The notes: generated from the sequence alone by a model not told the origin. A stretch of DNA of 64,000 nt from JASBRS01 sp964496495 (GCA_964496495.1 CAZBZU010000014.1:3577-67576); one strand, 5' to 3'. Shown: positions 43,901 through 53,550, counted from the first letter of the stretch. Program-made: numbers and translations.

Positions 43901-46900
43901 GCGAGCGCGAGCGAGCCGGCTCGTCGCCCGCATCCCGGACGGGACGGGGGCCGCACCCGGTGGGGGTGCGATGGGAGCGCCTGGAGCTCGACGGCCTGCC
44001 GGGCCTGCCGGCACTCGATCTGCGCTTCCCGGCGGGCCTGGCGACGCTGGTGCGGCCGAACGAGTGGGGCAAGAGCAGCGTGGTCGCGGGTCTGACCGCG
44101 GTGCTGTACGGCGCCGGCGGTGAGGCGGACGCAGGGCTCGCCGGGGCGGCCGGCAGTGCGACGGGCACTGCGACNNNNNNNNNNNNNNNNNNNNNNNNNN
44201 NNNNNNNNNNNNNNNNNNNNNNNNNNNNNNNNNNNNNNNNNNNNNNNNNNNNNNNNNNNNNNNNNNNNNNNNNNGGCAGTGCGACGGGCACTGCGACCGA
44301 TACGGCGCCCGCCACGGGATCGCGCGGCTCCGTCGGCCGGCTCACCTTCGTGGGCGTCGACGGCGTGCGCTACCGGCTCGAGCGCGATCTGGCGACCGAC
44401 GAGGGGCGTCTGTGGCGCCTGGGGGACGGGGACGGCGGCAGCGACCGAGAGACCGGCGAGGCCGTGGCCGGCGAGACGCTGGCGGCCGAGGTGGCGCGCG
44501 TGGTGGGGCTCGGCGAGAAGCTCGCCTACCTGGAGAGCTTCTGCGTCACGCAGCCGCTCCCGCGGGCCGACGGCCTGAGCGTGGAGGTGCAGCGGTTGCT
44601 GGTGGGAGCCGGCCGCGCCGGCGTGGAGCGGGCGCTGGCCCGGCTGGAGGCGGAGGCCCGCCGGCGCACGCGCGGCGGCGGCCTGGGGCTGGAGGACGCG
44701 ACGGAGCCGGGCGAGCTGGAGCGCTGCCAGACGGAGCTGGCGCAGCTCGAGGCGCGCCTTCAGGACGGCCGGGAGGCGGCCGACGGAGCCCAGGAGGCGG
44801 CCCGCGCGCTCGCGGAGGCCGAGGCCCGCCGCGCCCAGCACCAGGCCGAGGCGGAGCGACTCGAGCGGGAGTCGGAGCTGCTGCGCCGCTTCCTGGCGCG
44901 CTGGAGGAGCTACCAGGAGCGCCTCGACGCCGAGCGGGCGGCCGTCCAGTCGCTGGCGCGCGCGGAGACCCTGCAGGCGGAGGCCGCCCGAGCCCACACG
45001 CGGGTGGGGCAGGTGTGGCCGGAATTGGCCGAGGCGCCCGAGGACGGCGAGGCGCTGCTGGTGGCGCTGGTCTCCGCCGAGCGGGCCGCCAGCGAGGCCG
45101 CCCGCGCCTGCGATACGGCGGAGCGCGCGCTGGAGGAGGCGAAGGAGACGTCCAAGCGCCGCTCGCGCGAGCTCGAGCGCTTCCTTGCCGGCGCCCCCTT
45201 CGACGACGGCGACGACGGCCTGACCCTCGCCGGCGTGCGTGAGCTGCGAGCCGGCGCCGACCAGGCGTCGGCGGACTGGCACGCCTTCCGGCGCCGCGAG
45301 GAAGGCGTCGCCTCTGCCCGCGCCGCCCTGCGGCCCTACGCCATGCTGGCGCTGGCGCCGGAGCAGGACCGCGGCCTGCTGCGCCGCTACGACTACGAGG
45401 CCGAGGCGCGCGTGCGCTCGGTCGAGGGCCTGGAGAACGCCGCGCGCGAGGCGCGGGCCGAGCGCCGCCGCTTGCTGGTGCCCGATCCCTCGCTACCCAA
45501 CGACCTCGAGGCCGAGGCCTTGCGCGCGGCCCTGGCAGCCCCTCCCAGGCGGCTGCGGCGCGGCGTGCTACAGGCGGTCTCGGGGCTGGCGCTGGGTGGG
45601 GCGGTGTACCTGATCGCCCAGTCGGTCGCGAGCGCCGCGGCGGCGGCCGGCCTGGGGCTGGTGGGGGCGCTGGGCATCGCCGCGCTGTTGCGGCCGGCGA
45701 CGATCGGCGGCGCGCGGTTGAAGCGCTTCCGGGGTCTCACGCGGCCCGAGCTGGGCGAGCTGCTGATGCGGTACGACGCCTGGCGCGCGGAGCCGGCACC
45801 TACCAGGCGCGACGTGTCGCGGCTGGAGAACGAGGTCGAGGCGGCGAGGCAGCAGCTGCACGCCTTCCAGCGACGCATGCAGCCCTACCAGGAGGCCTAC
45901 CCCGAGCCGGGCGCGGCCTTCGACGCCTTCCGCGAGACCCAGCGGACGCTGCTGCAGCGTGAGGAGGTCCACCGCGAGCTGTGCTCGCGCACCTTCGGGG
46001 TCGCGCCCGCCGAGGTACCGGGGCGGTCGCCGCTGGCCATGCCGGCGCCCTGGCCGCGCCTGGCGGCGTTCGTCGAGGCTCGGGGCGGCCGCGCCCAGAC
46101 CCTGGCGCAGCTCTGCGAGGCGCTGACCGGGCTGGGCGACGACGCCTGGTACGAGGTGCAGGGCGCGGCCGCCGCGCGGGACGAGGCGCGGCGAGCCTTC
46201 AAGGCCGAGCGCGAGCGGCTTCGCCGCGAGGTGGCGGTGGCGGACACCGTGCTGGAGGAGCGCGAGGCCAGCTACACGGCTCTCCGTGGCGAGCTGCTGG
46301 CGGCCGACAAGGCCCGCGAGGCGGCCACCGTACCGGTGCAGGCGCTGCTGGAGGGCGGCGGCGTGGGTGCCGAGGCGCTGCTGGGTCGCTGGCACGAGCG
46401 CGAGCAGGCGGTGCAGGCGGCGGAGCGCTCCTTCGACGCGCTGGCGTCGCTCCTGGACGCCGCCGATTGCGAGTCGCTCGACGCGCTCGTGGGCAGGGTG
46501 GAGAAGCGCGCCGACGAGGTCAAGGAGGAACGCGCGGCGCTGGAGGCCCTCGCTGCCGAGCGCGACGACCTGCCGGGCGTCGAGGACGCGCTCGACCGGC
46601 CGCGCATGCTCGACCGCCTAGAAGCCCTCGACGAGCGCCTGGCCTTCGAGCGCAGCGCACGGCAGGCGGCCGAGGCGGACGTGTTCGAAGGCACCCGCGA
46701 GCTGGCTGCCTTCCGCGCCAAGCCCACCGTCAACCTGGCCCGCGCCGAGCTGCAGCGTGAGGCGCTGCTGGCGCGGCGAGCGGGCCTGGAGGCGGAGGTG
46801 GAGGCCCTGGCGCACGCGCATATCGCGCTGCGCGCCGCCGTCCGCGAGTTCCAGGGCAGCTACCGCCAGCGTCTCGAGGAGTTGGTATCGGGGCACGTCG

Positions 46901-47235
46901 CTCGGCTCACCGCCAGGGAGGGACGGGCGGTGCGGCTGGGGGCCGACTTCACCGTGGAGGTGCTCGAGCCGGACGGCGCCGCCGTACCGCCGGAGCGGCT
47001 GAGTCGCGGGGCCCAGGACCAGCTGCTGCTGGCGCTTCGGCTCGCCATCGCCGACCACGTCGCCGACGACGTGCGGCTGCCGCTGGTGCTCGACGATCCC
47101 TTCCTCGGCTGGGACGCGGAGCGCCTCGAGCAGCTACGGGCAAGCCTCGAGCGGGTGGCTCGCGAGCGACAGGTGCTGCTGCTGAGCGTCGATCCGCGCT
47201 TCGAGAGCTGGGGCGAGCCGGTGGCCGAGGACTGA
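43897..47235 (+). CDS. SbcC/YhaN-like coiled-coil AAA ATPase (with assembly gap)
   Basis: A Rad50/SbcC-type ATPase of about 1,070 residues once the gap is closed. Walker A is RPNEWGKSS (residues 53-61), a variant of the GPNEAGKS type found in YhaN. Long coiled coils follow (EAEARRAQHQAEAERLERESELLRRFLARW). In the middle RGVLQAVSGLALGGAVYLIAQSV and GLGLVGALGIAALL form a hydrophobic hairpin instead of a zinc hook, as in YhaN. The signature LSRGAQDQLLLALRLAI and Walker B LPLVLDDPFLGWD are near the C-terminus. The gap near residue 93 lies in a Gly-Ser-Ala-Thr repeat and the frame is kept on both sides. Confidence 0.87.
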   Translation: MSERERAGSSPASRTGRGPHPVGVRWERLELDGLPGLPALDLRFPAGLATLVRPNEWGKSSVVAGLTAVLYGAGGEADAGLAGAAGSATGTAXXXXXXXXXXXXXXXXXXXXXXXXXXXXXXXXXXGSATGTATDTAPATGSRGSVGRLTFVGVDGVRYRLERDLATDEGRLWRLGDGDGGSDRETGEAVAGETLAAEVARVVGLGEKLAYLESFCVTQPLPRADGLSVEVQRLLVGAGRAGVERALARLEAEARRRTRGGGLGLEDATEPGELERCQTELAQLEARLQDGREAADGAQEAARALAEAEARRAQHQAEAERLERESELLRRFLARWRSYQERLDAERAAVQSLARAETLQAEAARAHTRVGQVWPELAEAPEDGEALLVALVSAERAASEAARACDTAERALEEAKETSKRRSRELERFLAGAPFDDGDDGLTLAGVRELRAGADQASADWHAFRRREEGVASARAALRPYAMLALAPEQDRGLLRRYDYEAEARVRSVEGLENAAREARAERRRLLVPDPSLPNDLEAEALRAALAAPPRRLRRGVLQAVSGLALGGAVYLIAQSVASAAAAAGLGLVGALGIAALLRPATIGGARLKRFRGLTRPELGELLMRYDAWRAEPAPTRRDVSRLENEVEAARQQLHAFQRRMQPYQEAYPEPGAAFDAFRETQRTLLQREEVHRELCSRTFGVAPAEVPGRSPLAMPAPWPRLAAFVEARGGRAQTLAQLCEALTGLGDDAWYEVQGAAAARDEARRAFKAERERLRREVAVADTVLEEREASYTALRGELLAADKAREAATVPVQALLEGGGVGAEALLGRWHEREQAVQAAERSFDALASLLDAADCESLDALVGRVEKRADEVKEERAALEALAAERDDLPGVEDALDRPRMLDRLEALDERLAFERSARQAAEADVFEGTRELAAFRAKPTVNLARAELQREALLARRAGLEAEVEALAHAHIALRAAVREFQGSYRQRLEELVSGHVARLTAREGRAVRLGADFTVEVLEPDGAAVPPERLSRGAQDQLLLALRLAIADHVADDVRLPLVLDDPFLGWDAERLEQLRASLERVARERQVLLLSVDPRFESWGEPVAED
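44152..44297 (+). repeat. 12-bp-type repeat and duplicated edge at an assembly gap
   Basis: The 23 bases 44152-44174 (beginning GGCAGTGCGACGGGC) recur exactly at 44275-44297 on the other side of the N run. They encode Gly-Ser-Ala-Thr-Gly-Thr-Ala. Copy number in the genome is unknown. Confidence 0.9.
44175..44274. other. Assembly gap of 100 N within the yhaN-like gene
   Basis: The edges share 23 identical bases. Removing the N and one copy (123 bases) leaves the frame unchanged. Confidence 0.9.
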
Positions 47236-47484
47236 GGGCGCGGCCCGCGCGGCACGCCGGCGAGCGCCGGTCCGCGGCGGCAGCCGCTGCCGGTTCGTGG
47301 TGCGAGTTGGTACCGCCGCACGTCGTACCATGGCGGGAACGCGCCTGTGACGCGTCGGGACGGGCGTTGGCAGGGGCGGGGCCGCCGTCGCGCGCTTGTG
47401 GCGGGGCGCACGGTTCGCTAGACTGGCGGGCGATCCACCCCCAGATGAAGCGCGACTCTACCGTGGATCTCTAGGAGACTGTGG

Positions 47485-47862
47485 ATGTCACAGGCAGAAG
47501 TGAAAGTATTGGTACCAGTGGAGCGTGTGCCGGAGTTCTACCGCATGGTGGGGGTGTGGTTGGAACGCGCCCGAGGCGGCGACGGTGAGGAGCCCAGCCT
47601 CTCTCCCAAGAGCCGCTACGCTCCGCTGCAAGAGCACCTGGAGGGCCTCGGCCGGGACCGCAAGAAGGTGGGCCTGCGCTTCGAGGAGATCAGCAAGGTG
47701 CTCGACAAGCCGCTGCCCAAGTCGGCCTTCGCCCACCGCGCCTGGTGGGCCAACACCAGCTCGCACGCCCAGGCGCTGGCCTGGCTGTCGGCGGGCTGGA
47801 AGGTCGACCACGTCGACCTCGGCGCCACCAAGGTCGACTTCGTGCGGGCCGGCAAGGGCTGA
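47485..47862 (+). CDS. Small DUF7662-like protein
   Basis: A 125-residue protein. The part SRYAPLQEHLEGLGRDRKKVGLRFEEISKVLDKPLPKSAFAHRAWWANTSSHAQALAWLSAGWKVDHVDLGATKVDFVR (residues 42-121) matches a widespread conserved module with the pattern Y.PL..L, F.EI, LP..A....WW.N, A..W...G. I know it as DUF7662; its role is unknown, though it often accompanies nucleic-acid-related proteins. The 40-residue N-terminal extension (EVKVLVPVERVPEFYRMVGVWLER) looks like a second small domain. AGGAGAC precedes the ATG, and a TAGACT hexamer about 60 bases upstream may be its promoter. A strong terminator follows. Confidence 0.75.
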   Translation: MSQAEVKVLVPVERVPEFYRMVGVWLERARGGDGEEPSLSPKSRYAPLQEHLEGLGRDRKKVGLRFEEISKVLDKPLPKSAFAHRAWWANTSSHAQALAWLSAGWKVDHVDLGATKVDFVRAGKG

Positions 47863-47901
47863 GCCGCCGCGGCGGCCGGCCGCAACCGAACGGGGAGATG
47901 G

Positions 47902-47939
47902 CGCGCGGACGCCTCCTGCTTGGCAGGGGCGTCCGCGCG
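47902..47939. terminator. Bidirectional hairpin terminator
   Basis: CGCGCGGACGCC and GGCGTCCGCGCG form a 12-bp stem, extended inward by CCTG/CAGG with one bulged base. It lies between converging genes (the DUF7662-like gene and the P-type ATPase). Confidence 0.75.
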
Positions 47940-47970
47940 GCCGTGTCGAGGGTGTGGCGGAGCGGCTGCC

Positions 47971-50709
47971 TCAGGCCACCCTGCCGAGCCCCAGCGCCTT
48001 GCCGATCTGTCCCAGCAGGGCGGGCACGAGGCTGGCGGCCAGCGCCAGCGCCCAGCCGCGCCCCCCCGGCCAGGCCAGGCTGAGCACGTCTCGGGCGCCG
48101 GGCAGGGCCACCGCCGCCAGCAGCAGCGCGGCGCACAGCGCCAGGGCACCCCACACCCAGGGGTTGCGGGTGACCTCGTTGATGACCGCGTGGGTGCGCG
48201 GCTCGCGCATGTCGAAGACGTGCCACAACTGGGCGAAGGCGAGGGTCAGGAATGACACCGTCACCGCGCCGGCGCGGCTCATCCCGAGGGGCCCCAGCGC
48301 CAGCGCGAAGCTGGTCAGCACCGCCACGGTGATGAGGCCGGCGTACACGCTCAGCGTCCACCAGTGGCGGCCGGCGAGCACCGGTTCCTGGGGGTCGCGC
48401 GGGCGCCGCGAGAGCACGTTCGGCGCGCCCTCGCCGGCGCCCAGGGCGAGTGCCGGGAACACGTCCGTGACCAGGTTGAGGAACAGGATCTGCAGGGGCA
48501 GCAGCGGGAGCGGCGCACCCCAGGCCGAGGCCAGGCCGATGACCAGGATCTCCGACAGGTTGCACGACAGCAGGTAGATGACGAAGGCGCGGATGTTGTC
48601 GAAGATGATGCGGCCTTGCCGCACCGCCTCGACGATGGTAGCGAAGGCGTCGTCCTTGAGCACCATGTCCGCCGCCTCGCGCGCCACCTCGGTGCCGCGG
48701 CCGCCCATGGCCACCCCGATGTCGGCGCGCTTGAGCGCCGGGGCGTCGTTGACGCCGTCGCCGGTCATCGCCACGATGGCGCCGCCCTGCTGATAGCGGC
48801 GGATGAGCTCGAGCTTCTGCTCTGGGCTCACCCGGGCGACGATGTCGGCGTCCATCAGCCGCGCGCCGGCCTCCTCGTCGCCCTCCAGCAGCGCCGCCAT
48901 GTCGCGCCCCACCACCACCCGCGGCTCCCGCTCGGCAAGCCCCACCGAGCGCGCCACGCTGGCGGCGGTGACGGGCTGGTCGCCGGTGACCATCACCACC
49001 CGGATGCCGGCCCGGCGGCACCCCGCGATCGCGGCTCGCACGTCGCTGCGCGGCGGGTCGCGCATGGCGATGAGCGCCAGCAGGGTGAGCTCGCGGTAGA
49101 GCTCGCCCTCGGAGTCGCGCGTCTCGCCGCCGGCCAGCGCCAGCACCCGCAGGCCGCTCGCTGCCAGCTCGCCGTTGCGGCGCAGCCAGCGCTCGCGCTC
49201 GACGTCGTCCAGCGGCCGGGCGCCGCCCTCGCCGGCCACCCGCGTGCACGCCGCCAGCACCCTCTCCGGCGCCCCCTTCACCGCCACCCGGTAGCCGGCG
49301 TGGTCCAGCCGGTGGGCCGTGCCCATCATCTTGCTGTCGGGGTCGAACGCCTCCTCGCGCACCTCCGGCAGCCGCTCCAGCAGCGCCTCGCGCGTCACGC
49401 CGGCCGCAGCGGCCGCCTCCAGCAGGGCCACCTCGAGGGGATCGCCGACACCGCGGCCCTCGCGCTCGCCGAGGGAGGCGTTGTTGCACAGGACCGCCAC
49501 CTCCAACGCCTCCCGCAGCTCCGGCAGCTCGCCGAGGGTGACGGGTCGCCGGTCCAGCACGAACGGGGCGCCCGAGTGGGCCGCCCCCTGGTCGGGCCGG
49601 CTCACGCGCCCGCGACCGAGCCACAGCTGGTCCACCGCCAGGCGGTTCTCGGTGAGGGTGCCGGTCTTGTCGCTGAAGATCACGCTGGTGGCGCCGAGCG
49701 TCTCGACGGCCGACAGACGGTTGACCAGCGCGTTGCGCTGCGCCATGCGGCGCATCCCCCGCGCCAGGGTGATGGTGGCGATGATGGGCAGCCCTTCCGG
49801 CACGGTGGCGACGGCCAGGGCGATGGCGGTCTCGAGGATGAGCAGCGGCGGCTTGCCGGCGACCAGGCCGCCGGTGGCGATGGCTGCCGCTACCGCCAGC
49901 GTCACCCACACCAGGCGCTGGCCCAGCTTGTTCAGGCGCTCCTCGAGCGGGGTGGTCTCGTCCTCGGCCTCCGCTACCAGCTCGGAGATGCGGCCCAGTT
50001 CGGTGTCCATGCCGGTCGCGACCACCACCCCCTCGCCCGAGCCGCGGGTGATGGAGGTGCCCTTGTAGAGCATGCTGCTGCGCTCGGCCAGGGGCGCGTC
50101 CGCCGGCACCGGCGCGGCCGACTTGCTCACGGGCAGCGACTCGCCGGTCAGCAGCGACTCGTTGGCCTGCAGCTTGGAGGCGCTGAGGAGGCGCACGTCC
50201 GCGCTGACCACGTCCCCGCCCTCCAGCAGCACGATGTCGCCGGGCACGAGGGCCTCGGCCTCCACCCGCACGGCGCGGCCGTCCCGCCGGACCACGGCGT
50301 GCACCCGTCCCAGGCTGCGCAGCGCCTCCATGGAGCGCACCGCACGCAGCTCGGTGACGAAGCCGATGGCGGCGTTGAGCGCCAGCACCACGACCACCGC
50401 GAGCGCCTCCACCCACTGGCCGAAGGCTGCGGAGAGCACCGCCGCCACGGCCAGCAGCGCCACCAGAAGGCTCTCGAGCTGCGCCGCCAGGATCTGCCAG
50501 GCGCTGCGCCTGGGGGCGGCGGCGAGGGCGTTGGGACCGACGCGCTGCCGGCGCACGGCGGCCTCGGCGCCAAGCAACCCCTCCCGGGCGCCGACTTGCA
50601 GGTCCGCCAGCAGCTCCTCGGCGGAGGCCGTCCAAGGCGTCGCCGGCTGGCGCCACGGGTGCGCCGAGACGCTGCCTGCCTGCGCCCGCGTCACACCGGA
50701 GGTGTGCAT
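47971..50709 (-). CDS. Calcium-type P-type cation-transporting ATPase
   Basis: A 912-residue P2-type ATPase. The phosphorylated Asp347 is in SDKTGTLTEN. TGES of the actuator domain is in NESLLTGESLPVSK. The helix-4 ion motif VATVPEGLP is near residue 300. MVTGDQP, DGVNDAPALK and the nucleotide domain follow in order. Ten hydrophobic segments are predicted. PEGLP is typical of SERCA/PacL-like Ca2+ pumps, but Mn2+ or Na+ pumps share it. The N-terminal HPWRQPATPWTASAEELLADL resembles the Cation_ATPase_N domain. TAGGCT ends 6 nt before the ATG on the minus strand, so its mRNA may be leaderless. Confidence 0.93.
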   Translation of the reverse strand: MHTSGVTRAQAGSVSAHPWRQPATPWTASAEELLADLQVGAREGLLGAEAAVRRQRVGPNALAAAPRRSAWQILAAQLESLLVALLAVAAVLSAAFGQWVEALAVVVVLALNAAIGFVTELRAVRSMEALRSLGRVHAVVRRDGRAVRVEAEALVPGDIVLLEGGDVVSADVRLLSASKLQANESLLTGESLPVSKSAAPVPADAPLAERSSMLYKGTSITRGSGEGVVVATGMDTELGRISELVAEAEDETTPLEERLNKLGQRLVWVTLAVAAAIATGGLVAGKPPLLILETAIALAVATVPEGLPIIATITLARGMRRMAQRNALVNRLSAVETLGATSVIFSDKTGTLTENRLAVDQLWLGRGRVSRPDQGAAHSGAPFVLDRRPVTLGELPELREALEVAVLCNNASLGEREGRGVGDPLEVALLEAAAAAGVTREALLERLPEVREEAFDPDSKMMGTAHRLDHAGYRVAVKGAPERVLAACTRVAGEGGARPLDDVERERWLRRNGELAASGLRVLALAGGETRDSEGELYRELTLLALIAMRDPPRSDVRAAIAGCRRAGIRVVMVTGDQPVTAASVARSVGLAEREPRVVVGRDMAALLEGDEEAGARLMDADIVARVSPEQKLELIRRYQQGGAIVAMTGDGVNDAPALKRADIGVAMGGRGTEVAREAADMVLKDDAFATIVEAVRQGRIIFDNIRAFVIYLLSCNLSEILVIGLASAWGAPLPLLPLQILFLNLVTDVFPALALGAGEGAPNVLSRRPRDPQEPVLAGRHWWTLSVYAGLITVAVLTSFALALGPLGMSRAGAVTVSFLTLAFAQLWHVFDMREPRTHAVINEVTRNPWVWGALALCAALLLAAVALPGARDVLSLAWPGGRGWALALAASLVPALLGQIGKALGLGRVA

Positions 50710-50715
50710 GCTCTC

Positions 50716-50721
50716 AGCCTA
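50716..50721 (-). promoter_or_regulatory. -10 box TAGGCT for a probable leaderless mRNA
   Basis: On the minus strand TAGGCT is followed by GAGAGC and ATG of the P-type ATPase gene. Confidence 0.5.
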
Positions 50722-50863
50722 AGCGCTGCCGGCCCGTGGCCGTCCGTGTCGTCCACGACGCACGTGCGGCGACGGTGGCCCGGGTAGGCTCGACAGCGCG
50801 AAGCAATTCGGGCGCGCCCGTGGCACCAAGCGGCGCGCCGGCCTGGCAAGGAGGCGGTTCCAC

Positions 50864-51868
50864 GTGCAGTATCGCAATCTCGGGTCTTCAGGCCTCAAGG
50901 TGTCCGCGCTGTCGTTCGGCGCCTGGGTGACCTTCGGCGACCAGATCGGCGAGGACGTCGCCAAGGAGATGATGACGGCAGCCTTCGACGCCGGCGTCAA
51001 CTTCTTCGACAACGCCGAGGCCTACTCCGCGGGCAAGGCCGAGACGATGATGGGCAACGTCATCAAGAAGGCCGGCTGGAAGCGCAGCGACCTGGTGCTC
51101 TCCACCAAGATCTTCTTCGGCGCCGGCACCCAGGGCCCCAACGACCGCGGGCTGTCGCGCAAGCACGTCATCGAGGGCACCACCGCCGCGCTGACGCGCC
51201 TGCAGACCGACTACGTCGACCTGGTGTTCTGCCACCGTCCCGACCGCTCCACCCCGATCGAGGAGACGGTCCGGGCGATGAGCTACCTGATCGACCAGGG
51301 CATGGCCTTCTACTGGGGGACCAGCGAGTGGTCGGCCGAGGAGATCCGCGAGGCCTACGAGGTGGCCCGGCGCGAGCACCTGGTGCCGCCCACGATGGAG
51401 CAGCCGCAGTACAACATGCTCCACCGCGAGCGCGTCGAGCGGGAGTACAGCCGCCTCTACGACGCTTTCCAGCTCGGCCTCACGGTGTGGAGCCCGCTGT
51501 CCAGCGGCGTCCTCACCGGCAAGTACGATGAGGGCCTCCAGCAGGGAACCCGCTTCGGCTTGCAGGGCTACGAGTGGCTCAAGGACCGCCTGGAGTCCGA
51601 CGAGGGCCGGCAGCAGCGCGACAAGGTCAAGCGGCTCAAGCCGATCGCCGACGACCTGGGCGTCACCCGCGCGCAGCTGGCGCTGGCCTGGGCGCTCGCC
51701 AACCCCAACGTCAGCACCGTCATCACCGGCGCGTCGCGGGCCGAGCAGGTGCGCGAGAACATGAAGGCGCTGGAGGTGTCCGAGCGCCTCACCCCCGACG
51801 TGCTGGAGTCCATCGAGGGGGTGCTGGCCAACAGGCCCGCCCCGCTGGAAAGCTTCGGCCGGGAGTAG
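50864..51868 (+). CDS. Aldo/keto reductase (Kv-beta-like)
   Basis: A 334-residue aldo/keto reductase. The catalytic tetrad is Asp49, Tyr54 (FFDNAEAYSAG), Lys82 (LSTKIFF) and His124 (FCHRPD). NADPH contacts are seen near ITGASRAEQVRENMKAL. The start YRNLGSSGLKVSALSFGAWVTFG and the overall length resemble bacterial homologues of potassium-channel beta subunits (YghZ-like), which reduce aldehydes such as methylglyoxal. AAGGAGG precedes the GTG start. A TAGGCT hexamer at 50785-50790 may be its -10 box. A strong hairpin follows. Confidence 0.93.
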   Translation: MQYRNLGSSGLKVSALSFGAWVTFGDQIGEDVAKEMMTAAFDAGVNFFDNAEAYSAGKAETMMGNVIKKAGWKRSDLVLSTKIFFGAGTQGPNDRGLSRKHVIEGTTAALTRLQTDYVDLVFCHRPDRSTPIEETVRAMSYLIDQGMAFYWGTSEWSAEEIREAYEVARREHLVPPTMEQPQYNMLHRERVEREYSRLYDAFQLGLTVWSPLSSGVLTGKYDEGLQQGTRFGLQGYEWLKDRLESDEGRQQRDKVKRLKPIADDLGVTRAQLALAWALANPNVSTVITGASRAEQVRENMKALEVSERLTPDVLESIEGVLANRPAPLESFGRE

Positions 51869-51885
51869 GGGGGCCGCAACAGCCA

Positions 51886-51929
51886 GCGCGCCGCCCCGCC
51901 CTGGAACGCTTCCGGGCGGGGCGGCGCGC
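51886..51929. terminator. Bidirectional hairpin terminator
   Basis: A perfect 16-bp stem (GCGCGCCGCCCCGCCC and its complement) encloses a 12-base loop. It lies between the converging aldo/keto reductase and lipoprotein genes. Confidence 0.8.
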
Positions 51930-51943
51930 GTCTGGCGGCGCCC

Positions 51944-53317
51944 TCAGGGCGCGGCGGTGACGGTTCTGGACGGCGAGCGCGTCAGGAACACCGCTCCTGC
52001 GGACGCGTCGGTCGGCCCCGCGGCGTAGGGGACCGTGCCCGAGCCCCCCAGCAGCATCTGGAGCTGCAGCAGGCTGGTAGGGCCGCCCCCCGGTCCGGTG
52101 AAGTCGTCGATCGAGGTGAAGGGACCCAGCGCGCTGGCGCTGTAGGTGTACGTGGCGCCGCCCGTGAGCGACATGGCGACCACGGAGAGGTCCGGGAGTT
52201 TGAACGAGGTCTGGTCGGTGAAGACGTAGACGCTCGGATCGCTTGAGGTCGGGCCATTGAGCACGGCCACGTAGACCGCCGATGAGAGCGGCGTGACGGT
52301 GAACTTCGTCCCGGTGCCGACGCCGGTCGCCCCCGACGCGGGCGCGGTCGGGGCGGAAGGGGCGGGGAGCGTCAGGCTGGCGTTGGTTCCGGGTCCGGCG
52401 GCGTTGGCCCAGGCGGCCGTGCCGCTTCCGGAGGGACCGTCCGCCGCGCCCACGATGCCGTAGGCGATGCCGCTGTGGACGGGAACCTTGACGCCGGTGA
52501 AGCTGCTGCCGCCGCTCGAGCCGAGAGCCACAAGGGCGCCGGTGGGCGAGCCGAAGCGGATCAGCGGGGCGGCGATGGACGTAGTGAAGCCGGCCGGCGC
52601 GCTGACGCTGCCGCTCATCGAGGCGGTCGATACGCTGCCGAGCGTGATCGACGCGTTCGTGACGCTGCCACCGTCGGTGAGCGAGACATCGGTGCTACCG
52701 AAGCCGGTGTACGCGGACGGAGGTCCCCCGGAGGCGGTCACCGTCAGCGCGTACAGGGTGATGTCATGGGACGTGCTGCCGCCCCACGCCACCGTGAAGG
52801 GGCCGTAGCCGGGGCCGCTCCCGCCAGGCAGCAGGAGGCTGCCCTGCATGGGCGTGGCCGAGCCCGGGAAGATCGCGGCCTCGTCGCCGCTCGCCACCGT
52901 CACGCCAATCGACCCGGAGATGGCGGCGGTGTGGACGTTGCCGACGTCGATGTACGACAGCGTGGGGTCGGTGCGCGTCAGGCCGATGTAGACGAGCGCC
53001 ACGTTCAGCGACGGGATCGCGACGGTGAGGTCGTACGGGGCGGTCACGCCGGTGATGGTGAAGGTGCCGTCGCTCTTCACCGGCACGACGTCGGTCCCGA
53101 TGGCGGCGTTGGCGGTGATGCCCGGGATAGCGACGCCGAGGGGCGTCAGCAGCTCGTCGGTGACCAGCCCGTGGACCGTGATGGTGGTCGGGCCGGGGCT
53201 GCTGCAGGCAGCCAGCACCAGCGGGATGAGGACGGCCAGCCCGACCAGGGCGACGCGGCGTACGGCGAGCCGTCTCGCGGCGGCCGCCCGGTCCTTCGCG
53301 CGTGGATCTCCAAGCAT
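51944..53317 (-). CDS. Exported lipoprotein with beta-sandwich repeats
   Basis: A 457-residue lipoprotein. The signal segment ALVGLAVLIPLVLAAC places the lipidated Cys at 38. The first domain TTITVHGLVTDELLTPLGVAIPGITANAAIGTDVVPVKSDGTFTITGVTAPYDLTVAI resembles a carboxypeptidase regulatory-like or CNA_B beta-sandwich. The rest is Ser/Thr/Gly/Ala-rich with repeated sheet-like segments, probably further beta-sandwich domains. Function is unknown; surface exposure is likely. GGAGGAGG lies 5 bases before the ATG. Its upstream spacer to mnmH is rich in 11-bp tandem repeats. Confidence 0.75.
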   Translation of the reverse strand: MLGDPRAKDRAAAARRLAVRRVALVGLAVLIPLVLAACSSPGPTTITVHGLVTDELLTPLGVAIPGITANAAIGTDVVPVKSDGTFTITGVTAPYDLTVAIPSLNVALVYIGLTRTDPTLSYIDVGNVHTAAISGSIGVTVASGDEAAIFPGSATPMQGSLLLPGGSGPGYGPFTVAWGGSTSHDITLYALTVTASGGPPSAYTGFGSTDVSLTDGGSVTNASITLGSVSTASMSGSVSAPAGFTTSIAAPLIRFGSPTGALVALGSSGGSSFTGVKVPVHSGIAYGIVGAADGPSGSGTAAWANAAGPGTNASLTLPAPSAPTAPASGATGVGTGTKFTVTPLSSAVYVAVLNGPTSSDPSVYVFTDQTSFKLPDLSVVAMSLTGGATYTYSASALGPFTSIDDFTGPGGGPTSLLQLQMLLGGSGTVPYAAGPTDASAGAVFLTRSPSRTVTAAP

Positions 53318-53433
53318 GGATACCTCCTCCTGAGCACGTGCTCTCGCGCATCTGGTCGCGCACCGCCTCCGGCCGGACCCGAGGGTCGCCGGTTCCGAGG
53401 TGAGCGCACGTCGCCAGCCACCAGACTGGCAGG

Positions 53434-53455
53434 CCTGCGTCTAGCCTGCGTCTAG
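53434..53455. repeat. 11-bp direct repeat (two copies)
   Basis: CCTGCGTCTAG occurs twice in tandem. Its core GCGTCTAG is also the core of the repeat at the assembly gap near 57.2 kb. Confidence 0.85.
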
Positions 53456-53506
53456 CGGTCCGCGCAGGCGTCGACGCCGACCCCGCGGCCGCCGCTCGGC
53501 CGGCGA

Positions 53507-53550
53507 CCGGCGGGCCACCGGCGGGCCATTGGCGGGCCATTGGCGGGCCA
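53507..53550. repeat. 11-bp tandem repeat (four copies) before mnmH
   Basis: Two copies of CCGGCGGGCCA and two of TTGGCGGGCCA lie head to tail, followed by a degenerate copy. This 316-base spacer between the lipoprotein gene and mnmH shows no coding sequence. Confidence 0.88.
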
